Notes: generated by a model from the sequence alone, not told the origin. A DNA stretch of 64,000 nucleotides from Nevskia ramosa DSM 11499 (GCF_000420645.1 NZ_ATVI01000005.1:604357-668356), one strand, 5' to 3'. Positions 18,992 to 28,638 are shown, counted from the first letter of the stretch. Made by a program: numbers and translations.

Positions 18992-21265
18992 CTAAGACTT
19001 TGCTTTGCCTTGAATTTTGGTTTCCGCGGCCTGACCGGCCAGGCGCCAGACGGCACCGACTTTCCTGATCGCCCAGGCGCGATGCGCGGCCGGCGGACGT
19101 TTGAAGTCCTCGTCCAGCGTCTTCGGCGTGATGTCCTCTACATCGAGCCCGTGCGGCTTCAGATCGTCGAGCTTGAAGCGCTTGCGATTGCATGAGAAAT
19201 ACAGCACGCCGCCCGGCGCCAGCAATTGCGCGGACAGGGTGATGATCTCGACGTGGTCGCGCTGGATGTCCAGCGTGCCGTCCATCTTCTTCGAGTTCGA
19301 GAAAGTCGGCGGATCGCAGAAGATCAGATCGAACTGCGGCGGGCGGGACTTGTCGGCCTGCTCCTTGAGCCAGGCGAGGCAATCGGCGCGATAGAAGCGA
19401 TGCGGATTTTCCTTGGCGCTGCGACGCTCGACATCGACCATGCGGATGCCGTTCAGGCGCAGGTTTTCGCGGGCCCAGTCCAGATAGGTGTTCGACAGAT
19501 CGACCGACACGCTTTCGATCGCGCCACCCACCGCCGCTTGCGCGGTGGCCGAGCCGGTGTAGCAGAACAGGTTCAGGAAACGCGCGCCCTGCGCTTCGGC
19601 GCGGATGCGCATCCGCATCGGCCGATGATCGAGGAACAGGCCGGTGTCGAGGTAATCGGTGAAGTTCACCTGCAGGCGGCAGCCGTGTTCGTCGACCACG
19701 TGCAAGGCGCCGCTTTCACCCTGACGACCGTACTGCGAATCGCCCTTCTGCTGACGCCGTACCTTCAGGTGAATGTTCGAGATCGGCACTTCCAGCACCT
19801 GCTGGATCGCGTTCAAGCCTTCACGCAGGCGGCGCTCGGCGTGGACCGGATCGATGGTCTTCGGCGGCGCGTATTCCTGCACGTGCACGTGCAGCTGATC
19901 GGTCTGATAGAGATCGACGGCGAGTGCGTAGTCGGGCAGGTCGGCGTCGTACAGGCGGTAGTTGCTGACGCCGGTGCGCTTCGCCCATTTGCCGAGATGC
20001 TTGAGATTCTTGCGCAGGCGATTGGCAAAATCGCCGTCGACGATCTGCGCCGGCAGCGCGGCTTCCGGATCGCGCGCGGCGATGTCGAAGGTCAGCAGCT
20101 TGCAGGGCAGGTCTCCGTTGTAGAACGCGTACATCCGTTCGGCACGCAGGCCGAGGCGCGGGCCGAGATCCGGACGACCTGTGAACACACCCGCGCGCCA
20201 GCCGTGGAAGTGCTGTTTCAGCAGCGCCCCGAGCAGGCTGTACAGCTTGACCATCTCCGCCTCGCTGCCCATGCGCTCGCCGTACGGCGGATTGGTGACG
20301 ACCAGGCCCGGTGTTTGCGTCGGCGGCCGCATCAGGGAGACATCGGCCTCGGTCAGCTTGATCTTCCAGGCCAGACCGGCACGCTCGATGTTGCCGCGCG
20401 CGGCTTTCAGCGCGGCCGGATCGAGATCAGCGCCGTACATCGTCGGGACGCGCTCGGCGCCGGTTTCCCGACGTGCTTTCGCTTCATCCATCAACGCGCG
20501 CCAGTTATCGATCTCGCAGGTCGTCAGCGCCAGGAAACCGTGTCGTGTGCGCATCAGGCCCGGCGCGACATCGCCAGCCATCAATGCTGCTTCGAGCAGC
20601 AGGGTGCCGGAGCCGCACATCGGATCGAACAGACTGCCGCCGCGCGCAAATACTGCGGGCCAGCCGCTGCGGATCAGGATCGCAGCGGCGAGATTTTCCT
20701 TCAGCGGCGCGCCGCCAGTCGCCAGACGATAGCCGCGCCGGTGCAGGCTTTCGCCGGACAGATCGAGGCTGATGGTGGCCTGCGCGCCGTGCAGGTGGAC
20801 GTGGATCTGCACGTCGGGGTCTTCGGCGTCGACGTTCGGTCGGCGGCCGTGAACGTCGCGGAAGCGATCGGCGAGCGCGTCCTTGACTCGCAGCGCGGCG
20901 AAATGAGTGTGGGTGACGGTATTCGAGCGGCCGGCAACATCGATCGCGAAGCTGGAATCGACATCGAACCAGGCGGTCCAGTCGATGCGCTTGGCACCTT
21001 CATACAGCGCATCGGCATCCGCGATCTCGAAGAAATCGAGCGGCAGCAGCACGCGGCTGGCGAGTCTCGACCACAGGCAGGCGCGATAGGCGTCGGCCCA
21101 AGTACCGGCCGCAGTGACACCGCCGCCACGCTCGGCGACTTCGCTCAAACCCATGGCTTTCAGCTCATCGACCAGCAGCGGCTCGAGGCCGCGCGCACAG
21201 GTGACGAACAGCGGGCCGGGCAGCGGCGCGGAGGCAGGAGAGAGGGTCGGGCTTTCGTCAGTCAC
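18992..21265 (-). CDS. rlmL: Bifunctional 23S rRNA methyltransferase RlmKL
   Basis: A 757-residue fused enzyme making m2G2445 and m7G2069 in 23S rRNA. Domain order: N-terminal ferredoxin-like plus THUMP domain (about 15-170), RlmL methyltransferase with DPMCGSGT (214-221) and catalytic NPPY (325-328), then RlmK methyltransferase with NLFCYTGS (565-572) and DPPTFSNS (651-658). Both catalytic halves are intact. The start is GTG at 21265. Divergent from the lipoprotein gene that begins the exopolysaccharide locus. Confidence 0.97.
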   Translation of the reverse strand: MTDESPTLSPASAPLPGPLFVTCARGLEPLLVDELKAMGLSEVAERGGGVTAAGTWADAYRACLWSRLASRVLLPLDFFEIADADALYEGAKRIDWTAWFDVDSSFAIDVAGRSNTVTHTHFAALRVKDALADRFRDVHGRRPNVDAEDPDVQIHVHLHGAQATISLDLSGESLHRRGYRLATGGAPLKENLAAAILIRSGWPAVFARGGSLFDPMCGSGTLLLEAALMAGDVAPGLMRTRHGFLALTTCEIDNWRALMDEAKARRETGAERVPTMYGADLDPAALKAARGNIERAGLAWKIKLTEADVSLMRPPTQTPGLVVTNPPYGERMGSEAEMVKLYSLLGALLKQHFHGWRAGVFTGRPDLGPRLGLRAERMYAFYNGDLPCKLLTFDIAARDPEAALPAQIVDGDFANRLRKNLKHLGKWAKRTGVSNYRLYDADLPDYALAVDLYQTDQLHVHVQEYAPPKTIDPVHAERRLREGLNAIQQVLEVPISNIHLKVRRQQKGDSQYGRQGESGALHVVDEHGCRLQVNFTDYLDTGLFLDHRPMRMRIRAEAQGARFLNLFCYTGSATAQAAVGGAIESVSVDLSNTYLDWARENLRLNGIRMVDVERRSAKENPHRFYRADCLAWLKEQADKSRPPQFDLIFCDPPTFSNSKKMDGTLDIQRDHVEIITLSAQLLAPGGVLYFSCNRKRFKLDDLKPHGLDVEDITPKTLDEDFKRPPAAHRAWAIRKVGAVWRLAGQAAETKIQGKAKS

Positions 21266-21379
21266 GGCAGGGGGCAGGCGTCCGGCAGGGGGCAGCGGAC
21301 GGGGCCGCAGGATTCATCGCAGTGCCACCGTCTGGCACGATACTGGCAGCGGTTACACTGCCCGCCCCTCATTTTACCG

Positions 21380-22144
21380 GTGATCGTCATCGACCATCCG
21401 CTGCCCCATATCAAACAGTCATCTGAATCCGCTGCTGACCCGCTCTTCAACCGCCGCCGAGTACTGCTCGCAGGGCTGGGTACGGTCGGCGGGTTGCTGG
21501 CAACCGGCTGTGCCAGTCCATCGCTGGAGCTGATCGCGGCGCCATTCAAGAAGCCTGGCAGTCTGCTCGGTCATGATGGTTATGCGCTCACCAATGAGCA
21601 GATCGACGACATTCCCTACGCGAGCATGGGTGTGCGCATCGGCGGCAGTGCGCCGGTGATCATGATCCTGGCCAACATCAATGGTGCCAAGCTGCATTGG
21701 GCTTCGGCCGATCGGGTGGTTTTGATCACCGAGCGTGGCCGGCTGGTCAAGACCATCGGCATGCCGCGCGATCTGCTCAGCACTCGCTGGACCGGTGCCG
21801 ATTCGCTGCTGCCGGTGCTGCGTCGGGTTCCCGGCACCGAGGATTCGCGAGTCGGTCGCATCATTGATCTGCGTCCGAAAGATGACTTCAGCGTGCCGGT
21901 GGAGTCGCGTTGCGAATGGCTAGGCGAGGAGACCCTGACCCTGGTCGGCCGCAAGCGGCGCACGGTGATGCTGAGCGAGCACATCAAGGTCGAGAAGTGG
22001 CGCTGGAAGGCGGAGAACCGCTACTGGTTCGATGTCGACAGCGGCTTGATACTGAAATCCCGCCAGCAGTACTGCCCGGAAGTGGCGGCGATCACGATGG
22101 AAGTACTGAGACCAGCCATCGAGCCACCGCCCGACGCGGTTTGA
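21380..22144 (+). CDS. YjbF/GfcB-family outer-membrane lipoprotein of an exopolysaccharide locus
   Basis: About 254 residues from a GTG at 21380, the only good start before the signal region. The N-terminus has RRR (25-27), a hydrophobic run and a lipobox L-A-T-G-C with Cys44 as lipidated residue; the twin Arg suggests possible Tat export. The body matches the YjbF/GfcB family (group 4 capsule and yjb loci in E. coli), with the paired segments M-G-V-R-I-G-G and the conserved Trp-rich C-terminal half. The family acts in exopolysaccharide secretion; the exact role is unknown. The SLBB and YjbH genes follow downstream, with a small divergent gene in between. Confidence 0.82.
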   Translation: MIVIDHPLPHIKQSSESAADPLFNRRRVLLAGLGTVGGLLATGCASPSLELIAAPFKKPGSLLGHDGYALTNEQIDDIPYASMGVRIGGSAPVIMILANINGAKLHWASADRVVLITERGRLVKTIGMPRDLLSTRWTGADSLLPVLRRVPGTEDSRVGRIIDLRPKDDFSVPVESRCEWLGEETLTLVGRKRRTVMLSEHIKVEKWRWKAENRYWFDVDSGLILKSRQQYCPEVAAITMEVLRPAIEPPPDAV

Positions 22145-22187
22145 GGCCTTGCTGACGGGCGGCAATCACCATGCCAAGCCCAACAAA

Positions 22188-22211
22188 AAAGCCGCTCCGA
22201 AGAGCGGCTTT
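22188..22211. terminator. Bidirectional terminator between convergent YjbF-like and GfcA-like genes
   Basis: The arms aaagccgctc and gagcggcttt close a CGAA loop, with an A-run on the left and T-rich flank on the right, between two convergent stops. Confidence 0.8.
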
Positions 22212-22229
22212 CGTGTTGCTGCAATACCC

Positions 22230-22499
22230 TTAGCGGGTCGTTGCAGTCGCCGTCGAAGTCGAGGTCGACGTTGAGGTCGAAGTCGAGTTGGCGCCATCGC
22301 TGGCACCCAGCACGTACACGGCGATACCGGTAGCGGCGCCAGCGCCGATCGCGATGATCGTGGCAACGTTGCCATTGGCAAACGTAGAGGCCTTCTCAAC
22401 GCTGCCCGCGGCACCAGCAGGCTTCGGGTCGGCAGCGGACGCCAGGGTCGAGGTGGCGGCGAGCAGGGCGAGGGTCAATCCGGTGACTACATGCTTCAT
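22230..22499 (-). CDS. Small exported Ser/Thr-rich protein, GfcA/YjbE-like
   Basis: An 89-residue protein. MKHVVTGLTLALLAATSTLASA is a signal peptide; the ATG at 22499 has AGGAG upstream. A Gly/Ala-rich hydrophobic middle (about 45-68) is followed by GASDGANS and a C-terminal run of about nine Ser-Thr or Ala-Thr pairs. E. coli GfcA and YjbE have the same build: signal peptide, Gly/Ala-rich middle, G-D-G-S-N turn and a threonine tail. The similarity is architectural, so the assignment is inference. Here the gene is on the opposite strand from the rest of the locus, with its own promoter. Confidence 0.7.
   Translation of the reverse strand: MKHVVTGLTLALLAATSTLASAADPKPAGAAGSVEKASTFANGNVATIIAIGAGAATGIAVYVLGASDGANSTSTSTSTSTSTATATTR
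22244..22285. repeat. Seven hexanucleotide repeats coding the Ser-Thr tail
   Basis: Seven imperfect 6-base units of the form nngtcg (cagtcg, ccgtcg, aagtcg, aggtcg, acgttg, aggtcg, aagtcg) lie inside the 3' end of the small exported gene and encode the Ser/Thr dipeptide tail. Gain or loss of units would keep frame and change tail length. Confidence 0.75.
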
Positions 22500-22720
22500 A
22501 TTTGTAAGCTCCTGAGAGGTTCGGGCGACTCGGGACGCCCCAGCTGGAGGTGCATCGAGACTGCCGTCAGGATAGCCGTCAGCTTCGACAACGTCCAGCA
22601 CTGAATGCCCTGCGGTAGCAACGACAGGCCGTAGCCGAATATTCCACAGTGGCGCAGCCGAGCCGTTATCCTTACGATCCGCCGGCGTTGTCGGCGAATT
22701 TCAAACTTCTGAACGGATTC

Positions 22721-25639
22721 ATGCCCATTGTGAGAACGCGGATCTTCCCGACTGCCTCCGCCTTCGTGGCCGGCCTGCTGATCGCCTGCCTGCCGTGGAC
22801 CGCCGTTCAGGCTCAGTTGCCGTTCGATCCGTCAGCGATCGATCAGTTGACGCCGGAGCAGCGCCAGCGTGCACTCGAAACGCTGGGTTCCGGCAGCAGC
22901 GGCGGCGGAGCCGTGGCTTCGCCTGATGGCAGTTTCCGCGACAAGAAGCTGTCGACGCAGACCGGGACTGGCGACAACCCAGATGTCCGTAACGCCACTT
23001 CCGGCGGCAACAATAATTCCAGCCGCAATGCGTATGGCAACAGTTCAAGTCGGCAGCGCCTGCAGGATTGCCGTCCCCTGAACAGGTCCCAGACCTCGAA
23101 CGGTCGGCGTGCCGATAGAAGTGACGGAGCCGATAGAAGCGACTTGATCGATGGCGACGGCTATCCGTTGACTTCGGAGACGGAATCGGAATTTTCGGCC
23201 AACGGCAGCCGCCTGCCGGATTGCCCGCCGGGCACCGCTTACCGCAACGGCCAGAAGAGCCCCAAATTGCCTGTCGAGTACGGTGACAGCGAAGACCTGC
23301 CGCTGCGGCCGTTTGGGCAGGATCTGTTCATCGCCGGTGCCACCACCTTTGCGCCAGCGACGGATATTCCGGTACCCGCCGATTACGTCGTCGGCCCGGG
23401 CGATTCGGTGCGCGTGCAGCTGTTCGGCAGCGAGAATGGCAATTACAGCCTGCTGGTCGGCCGCGATGGTCAGATCAATTTCCCGAAGCTGGGGCCGATC
23501 GCAGTTGCAGGACAGCGTTTCGAGAACGTCCGCCAGTTGCTGTCGGAACGGGTGAGTCGCGAACTGATCGGCGTGCAGTCGAGCATTTCGCTCGGCGAGT
23601 TGCGCTCGGTGCGCGTGTTCCTGCTTGGTGACGTGCGCCAGCCTGGTTCTTACACGGTCAGTTCGCTGGCGACGATCACCAATCTGCTGTTCGTCGGTGG
23701 CGGCATCACCGAAGTCGGTTCGCTGCGCAAGGTGCAGCTGAAGCGCAACGGTCGCCTGCTGCAGACGCTGGACCTCTATTCCCTGTTGCTGCGCGGCGAT
23801 TCCACGGGTGACTTGCGCCTGCAGCCCGGCGATGTGGTGTTCGTGCCGCCGGTCGGCGCGCGAGTGTCGGTGGGTGGCGCCGTCAAGCGGCCAGCGATCT
23901 ACGAGCTTGACGGCGAACAGACGCTTGGCGCCATCGTGCAACTGGCCGGCGGCCTGCTGGCCACGGTCAACACCAGCACCGCTCAGATCGAGCGCTACGA
24001 AGGCAACCGCCGGTCGATCCGTCAGATCGAGCTGTCGAAGGCTGCCGACCTCAGCCTGCCGGTTCGCGATGGCGATTTCCTGCGAGTCGGCCCGGTGGCG
24101 ACGGCGATCGACGACAAGGTGCGAGTCATCGGCTATGTGAAGTACCCGGGTCCGTACCAGTGGAGCCGCGGCTACGATCTGCGCAGCTTGCTCGGCACTG
24201 CCCAGATCAAGTCCAGCGATGCGCGCTCCGAGGCCTATCTGCCGCTCGGCTTGATCGAGCGCACCAATCCGGCGACCGGTGTGCGCGGCTGGATCAGCTT
24301 CAATGTCAGCACCGCGGTCGACCCCGCCAGCGCTGCGATTCCGCTGGAGCGCGATGACCGCATCGTCATCCTGACCCGCGAGGACATTGCCTTCCTCGAC
24401 TCTAAGGAAGTCCGTGCGGTGGCCAGCGGCAACACCAGGACGGCCAGCGACTGTGAAGCGCTGAAGCTGATTGCCGATGTTGCCAACTCAGAACGCGCGG
24501 CGCGGTTTCTGAAGGCCTACACCGCCGAGAACACGCGCGAGAACAAGCTGATGACGCGCGTTGATGTCGATCACGAACGCTGCCCGGATCTGTTCCGCGC
24601 CGCACCCCGGGCCTTGCAATATCTGCTCGAAGAATCGACAGCGGTCTATGGCGAAGTGCGCCGTCCGGGTATTTACCCAATCGCTCGCGGCACGCCGCTG
24701 AATACCTTGATCGACGCTGTCGGTGGCTTGAGCAACGAATCGGATGCCGCCAATGTCGAGTTCGTGTCTTATGACGCGGCGCTGAAGAACGGCAAATCAA
24801 GCTACCAGACACTGAACGTCGGCGATGCGGCCACTCTGGCGCTCTCTGTGAACCCTGGCGACCTGTTCAACTTCAAGCCGCTGTATCTCGGCCAAGAGGT
24901 CGGTACGGCGCGGGTGATGGGCGAGTTCCGATTCCCCGGCTCCTACGGCATCCTGCGTGGCGAGCGCCTGAGCCAATTGATGAAGCGCGCTGGCGGCGTG
25001 ACGCAGAACGCCTATCCCTATGGCGCGGTGTTCACCCGTGTGGCTGCCCGTGATGCCGAACGCGAGTCCTATCGGCGCGCAGCCAGCGATCTGCAGGAAG
25101 CGATGGTCACCGCCGTCACCAGCGGTGCACTGGGCAAGGATGCGTCGAACTCCGCGCAGTTCCTGGGTACCGTGATCGCGCGCTTGCAGAATGCCGACGC
25201 GGTGGGCCGGGTGGTCATCGAGGCCGATCCGGCGATTCTCGAAGCGCGTCCGGAGATCGATCCGCTGATTGAGCCGGGCGATCTGCTGGTGGTCCCCAAG
25301 CGGCCGATTTCGGTAACCGTGATCGGCCAGGTGCTGAATCCGGGCAGCCTGGCGTTTGCGCCGGGCGCGAAGCTGAAGGACTACATCGAGCGCGCTGGCG
25401 GCTACTCGCAGGCTTCCGACGATGGCCGAGTGTTCGTGATCCTGCCGAACGGCACCGCCAAGAAATTCAGGAACAGCTTCTGGAACTACCAGACTCAGGA
25501 CATTCCGCCCGGCAGCGTCATCGTCGTGCCGCGCGATGCTGCACCGTTCAATCTGGTGGCGTTCTCGGAGCGGCTGTTCGGCCTGCTGTCCAATCTCGCG
25601 ATCTCGGCCGCTGCGCTGGCCACCATCAGCCGCAATTGA
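22721..25639 (+). CDS. Large SLBB-domain polysaccharide export protein (Wza-like)
   Basis: About 972 residues from the ATG at 22721, chosen because MPIVRTRIFPTASAF... to VQA (cleavage near residue 31) is a signal peptide; the frame is open to 22649. After a Gly/Ser/Asn-rich spacer comes a polysaccharide export domain (around 225-310; DYVVGPGDSVRVQLFG, then GRDGQINFP), followed by several SLBB units recognisable by repeated V-x-G-x-V-x-x-P-G-x-Y and P-G-D-x-x-x-V-P. It is much longer than Wza (about 380) and lacks a lipobox, matching large SLBB exporters seen with YjbH. Probably an outer-membrane or periplasmic channel component. Confidence 0.88.
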   Translation: MPIVRTRIFPTASAFVAGLLIACLPWTAVQAQLPFDPSAIDQLTPEQRQRALETLGSGSSGGGAVASPDGSFRDKKLSTQTGTGDNPDVRNATSGGNNNSSRNAYGNSSSRQRLQDCRPLNRSQTSNGRRADRSDGADRSDLIDGDGYPLTSETESEFSANGSRLPDCPPGTAYRNGQKSPKLPVEYGDSEDLPLRPFGQDLFIAGATTFAPATDIPVPADYVVGPGDSVRVQLFGSENGNYSLLVGRDGQINFPKLGPIAVAGQRFENVRQLLSERVSRELIGVQSSISLGELRSVRVFLLGDVRQPGSYTVSSLATITNLLFVGGGITEVGSLRKVQLKRNGRLLQTLDLYSLLLRGDSTGDLRLQPGDVVFVPPVGARVSVGGAVKRPAIYELDGEQTLGAIVQLAGGLLATVNTSTAQIERYEGNRRSIRQIELSKAADLSLPVRDGDFLRVGPVATAIDDKVRVIGYVKYPGPYQWSRGYDLRSLLGTAQIKSSDARSEAYLPLGLIERTNPATGVRGWISFNVSTAVDPASAAIPLERDDRIVILTREDIAFLDSKEVRAVASGNTRTASDCEALKLIADVANSERAARFLKAYTAENTRENKLMTRVDVDHERCPDLFRAAPRALQYLLEESTAVYGEVRRPGIYPIARGTPLNTLIDAVGGLSNESDAANVEFVSYDAALKNGKSSYQTLNVGDAATLALSVNPGDLFNFKPLYLGQEVGTARVMGEFRFPGSYGILRGERLSQLMKRAGGVTQNAYPYGAVFTRVAARDAERESYRRAASDLQEAMVTAVTSGALGKDASNSAQFLGTVIARLQNADAVGRVVIEADPAILEARPEIDPLIEPGDLLVVPKRPISVTVIGQVLNPGSLAFAPGAKLKDYIERAGGYSQASDDGRVFVILPNGTAKKFRNSFWNYQTQDIPPGSVIVVPRDAAPFNLVAFSERLFGLLSNLAISAAALATISRN

Positions 25640-25693
25640 TCGACTGCTCATCTGAAGCACCGTTCGCCATCCGGCCCTCGCTGTTCGTCTGAC

Positions 25694-27877
25694 ATGACTG
25701 CCCTGATCGCGGGTCCGCGCCGGATGGGCGGCGTGGCGCTGGTGCTGACGACGGCTGTAGTCAGTCTGAACCAGGCACGAGCGGCCGATTTCGTCGACCT
25801 CAACGATCTCGGCGGTGTCGGCCTGCTGCAGACGCCGAGTGCCCGCTTCATGGAGCAAGGCAGCTTCGGCGGTGGCATCGCGGCGGTGAAGCCGTACAAC
25901 CAGATTCAATTGTTCGCACAGCCGTTACCGTTCCTGGAAGCGACATTCCGGTATACAGATGTGACCGATCGTCCGTACGGTCCTGAATCGTTCAGCGGCG
26001 CCCAGTCTTACAAGGACCGCAGCTTCGCGTTCAAGCTGCGGCTGCTCGAAGAGGGGCCGAACAACCCGGCACTGGCGATCGGCATCCAGGATTTCGGCGG
26101 TACCGGTGTCTTCGGTGGCGAGTACATCGTCGCCAGCCGGCGCTGGTACGACTTCGATTTCAGCCTCGGCCTCGGCTGGGGGCGTCTGGGCGAAGGCGGC
26201 GATCTGCGCAATCCGCTGAGCCAGTTGTCGAGCCGCTTCGATCGCGACCGCACCGGCACCGGTACGTCGACCAGCACGCCGGGCGGCAGCGGCTTCGGGC
26301 GTCTGTTCACCGGTCGAACCGTCGGCGTCTTCGGTGGCGTGCAATGGCAGACGCCGCTTGATGGCTTGAGCCTGAAAGCCGAATACGACGGCAACGATTA
26401 CAGCAACGAACGCGGCACCGGCTCGTCGATTCGGCAGAGTCTGCCGGTCAATTTCGGCGCTGATTACGCGATCACCGACAACTTCCGCGCCGGCATCGGC
26501 TACGAGCGTGGCGAAGTGCTGACCTTCCGGGTCTCGATGCGCACCAATTTCGAGACTGGCGGTGGTCCGCCGAAGGTGCTTGATCCGCCGTTGCCGAAGA
26601 TCGCCGTGCGCGATCCGGCAACGCTCGGCATCGATGCGCCGGTGCCGCTACCGAAACCCGAGTTCGATGCGCTGCTCGCCGAGGTCAAGAAAGCGCTGAA
26701 GGAACAGGATTTCACCCTGTCGGCCTTCGATGTCGAAGCGGACCGGCGGCAGGTCTACATCTGGGTCGAGCAAGGTCGCTATCGCAGTGCGCTGACCACC
26801 ACCGGCCGAACCGTGCGCGCAACCAGCGCCGTGCTGCCGGCCTGGGTCGACCGGATCACCGTGATCGGTGTCGATGCCGGCGTCGAAAGCTGGCGGCTGG
26901 CAGTGCAGCGCAGCGAGTTCGAAAAGATCGCCGAGTATCGCGGCAGCCCCGAAGAAGTGCGCTACAGCGCCGATCTCGATCCCGTGCAGCCCGATCACCC
27001 CGAGGCCGATGCCCAGGATCTGATCAAGCTGCCAGCGTTCAGCTGGGACATGGGCCCCGGCGTGCGCCAGCAGATCGGCGGGCCGGACGGCTTCTACTTC
27101 GGCCAGATCCTGTGGCGAGTGTTCGGTGATGTGCGAGTCACCGAGAAGCTCTCCTTGAGCGGAACCGTATCGCTGAACCTGCTGAACAACTTCGAGAACA
27201 TCCGCCTCGAATCGAACAGCCAGTTGCCGCGGGTGCGCAGTGACATCGTCGAATACCTGCAGCAAGGCCAGCAGGCGGTCACCAAGCTTGAAGCGAACTA
27301 CATCACCTCTATCTATTCGGGTGTCTATGCGCGCGCCTCGGCCGGCTTGTTCGAGGACATGTACGGTGGCGTTGCCGGTGAACTGCTGTGGCGGCCGCAT
27401 TTCCAGCGCTGGGCGCTAGGCGTCAACGCCAACGTCGTGCAGCAGCGCGATTACGCGGTGCGCTTCAACTTCCGCGATTACCGCGTCGCCACCGGCCATC
27501 TGAACTTCTATTACGCGTTCCCGTGGTACCGGCTGCGCACCAAGATCAGCTACGGCCGCTATCTGGCCAAGGACTACGGCACCACGGTCGAGCTGGCCCG
27601 CGAGTTCAAGAGCGGCGCCACGCTCGGCGTGTTCGCGACCTTCACCAACGTGCGAGCGAGCGAGTTTGGAGAGGGCTCGTTCGATAAGGGCTTCTTCGTC
27701 AGCATGCCGCTCGATCTGTTCTTCCAGCGCTCGACCCGCGGCTACGGCAGCTTCCTGTTCCGTCCGCTGACTCGTGACGGCGGCCAGAAGGTGCGCGATG
27801 GCATCGACCTCTACGGCGCGACTGATGCCGGCAACCCAGAGAGGATCGTTGGCGACTGGGCGGACGTGGTGCGCTGA
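25694..27877 (+). CDS. YjbH/GfcD-family outer-membrane exopolysaccharide protein
   Basis: A 727-residue protein with a signal peptide (about 1-31, ending NQARA). The opening NDLGGVGLLQTPSARF and the following R-Y-T-D-V and G-I-Q-D-F-G-G-T-G segments are typical of YjbH/GfcD, a predicted beta-barrel that pairs with YjbF/GfcB in exopolysaccharide secretion. A soluble middle part (about 310-440) separates two barrel-like stretches. It starts 54 bases after the SLBB gene and is likely in the same operon. Confidence 0.87.
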   Translation: MTALIAGPRRMGGVALVLTTAVVSLNQARAADFVDLNDLGGVGLLQTPSARFMEQGSFGGGIAAVKPYNQIQLFAQPLPFLEATFRYTDVTDRPYGPESFSGAQSYKDRSFAFKLRLLEEGPNNPALAIGIQDFGGTGVFGGEYIVASRRWYDFDFSLGLGWGRLGEGGDLRNPLSQLSSRFDRDRTGTGTSTSTPGGSGFGRLFTGRTVGVFGGVQWQTPLDGLSLKAEYDGNDYSNERGTGSSIRQSLPVNFGADYAITDNFRAGIGYERGEVLTFRVSMRTNFETGGGPPKVLDPPLPKIAVRDPATLGIDAPVPLPKPEFDALLAEVKKALKEQDFTLSAFDVEADRRQVYIWVEQGRYRSALTTTGRTVRATSAVLPAWVDRITVIGVDAGVESWRLAVQRSEFEKIAEYRGSPEEVRYSADLDPVQPDHPEADAQDLIKLPAFSWDMGPGVRQQIGGPDGFYFGQILWRVFGDVRVTEKLSLSGTVSLNLLNNFENIRLESNSQLPRVRSDIVEYLQQGQQAVTKLEANYITSIYSGVYARASAGLFEDMYGGVAGELLWRPHFQRWALGVNANVVQQRDYAVRFNFRDYRVATGHLNFYYAFPWYRLRTKISYGRYLAKDYGTTVELAREFKSGATLGVFATFTNVRASEFGEGSFDKGFFVSMPLDLFFQRSTRGYGSFLFRPLTRDGGQKVRDGIDLYGATDAGNPERIVGDWADVVR

Positions 27878-28024
27878 GGCTGTAAATCGCCCCGATTGGA
27901 AGACAGGTTCAGAACCTGTACCGATTTCCACTTTCTGGATGAAGGGATTTTGTTGGCCGCGGACTTGCCGACGATTGTGTTGAGCCTCACACGTTTTCTC
28001 GCGGGAAATTCATGCGACAAAGCA

Positions 28025-28048
28025 AAAGCCACCGGTGAAGGTGGCTTT
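28025..28048 (-). terminator. Terminator downstream of tRNA-Pro
   Basis: A 9-bp stem, aaagccacc and ggtggcttt, with a T-rich 3' flank on the minus strand, 30 bases past the tRNA 3' end. Confidence 0.7.
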
Positions 28049-28077
28049 GGAAAGATGTATGAATTGCTGATTTTATT

Positions 28078-28154
28078 TGGTCGGGGCGACAGGATTTGAA
28101 CCTGCGACCACTTGCCCCCCAGGCAAGTGCGCTACCAGACTGCGCTACGCCCCG
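28078..28154 (-). tRNA. tRNA-Pro (anticodon GGG)
   Basis: A 77-base cloverleaf on the minus strand. The acceptor CGGGGCG pairs with CGCCCCG, the anticodon arm CTTGC/GCAAG holds loop CTGGGGG with anticodon GGG, and the T-arm carries GGTTCAAAT. The terminal CCA is encoded (28080-28078). Its position after merR and ihfA is common in gammaproteobacteria. Confidence 0.97.
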
Positions 28155-28215
28155 ATGCTTGAATTGTAACCCGCAAAGCTCGCAGCGGGCTTCGAATATT
28201 TGAGCTTGTTTACGC

Positions 28216-28638
28216 TCAGACCGGCCAGCGATCGAGCAGGGACTGCAGCTCGTTGCGGATGTCCTTGAGGTGCTGCTGGCGCAGGCTGCGACCGGCTTCA
28301 GCGGTCGGCGGATTCATGGCCGAGTCTGGCGTCGCCGGACGAATGATCTGAGTGCCGATCTCGGCTCTCGGCTGTTCCTTCATTCGCAGGCGTGCAGCGC
28401 CGATGGTGTAGCCCTGTTCGTAGAGCAGGCTGCGGATGCGGCGGATCATCTCGACATCGTCGTGCTGGTAGTAGCGGCGATTGCCGCGCCGTTTGGCCGG
28501 CTTGAGCTGCGGGAATTCCTGTTCCCAGTAACGCAGCACGTGCGCCTTCACGCCGCACAACTCGCTGACTTCGCCGATAGCGAAATAGCGTTTGCTCGGA
28601 ATCTCCGGCAGTGGTTCGAGCTTATGCGTCTGCTTCAT
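28216..28638 (-). CDS. MerR-family transcriptional regulator
   Basis: A 140-residue DNA-binding protein. The winged helix begins with [26 protein letters not shown] (helix-turn-helix; about 20-45) and continues with [15 protein letters not shown], followed by G-Y-T-I-G-A-A. The C-terminal dimer/effector part is short and has no metal-binding Cys pattern, so no ligand is assigned. The ATG at 28638 lies inside the ihfA end (overlap about 17 bases), showing co-transcription. This gene is the usual partner downstream of ihfA, of unknown target. Confidence 0.93.
   Translation of the reverse strand: MKQTHKLEPLPEIPSKRYFAIGEVSELCGVKAHVLRYWEQEFPQLKPAKRRGNRRYYQHDDVEMIRRIRSLLYEQGYTIGAARLRMKEQPRAEIGTQIIRPATPDSAMNPPTAEAGRSLRQQHLKDIRNELQSLLDRWPV

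Noticed and set aside
19226-21379. Rightward 972-codon open frame running across rlmL into the lipoprotein gene
   Set aside because: The part before 21380 is antisense to the well-supported rlmL and has no recognisable protein features; only the lipoprotein part is real.
22244-22285. CRISPR-like or satellite repeat
   Set aside because: Units are 6 bases, in frame in a coding region and without spacers.
27903-27919. acaggtt-cag-aacctgt palindrome after yjbH
   Set aside because: Seven-base stem without a T-run; too weak to call as terminator or operator on sequence alone.
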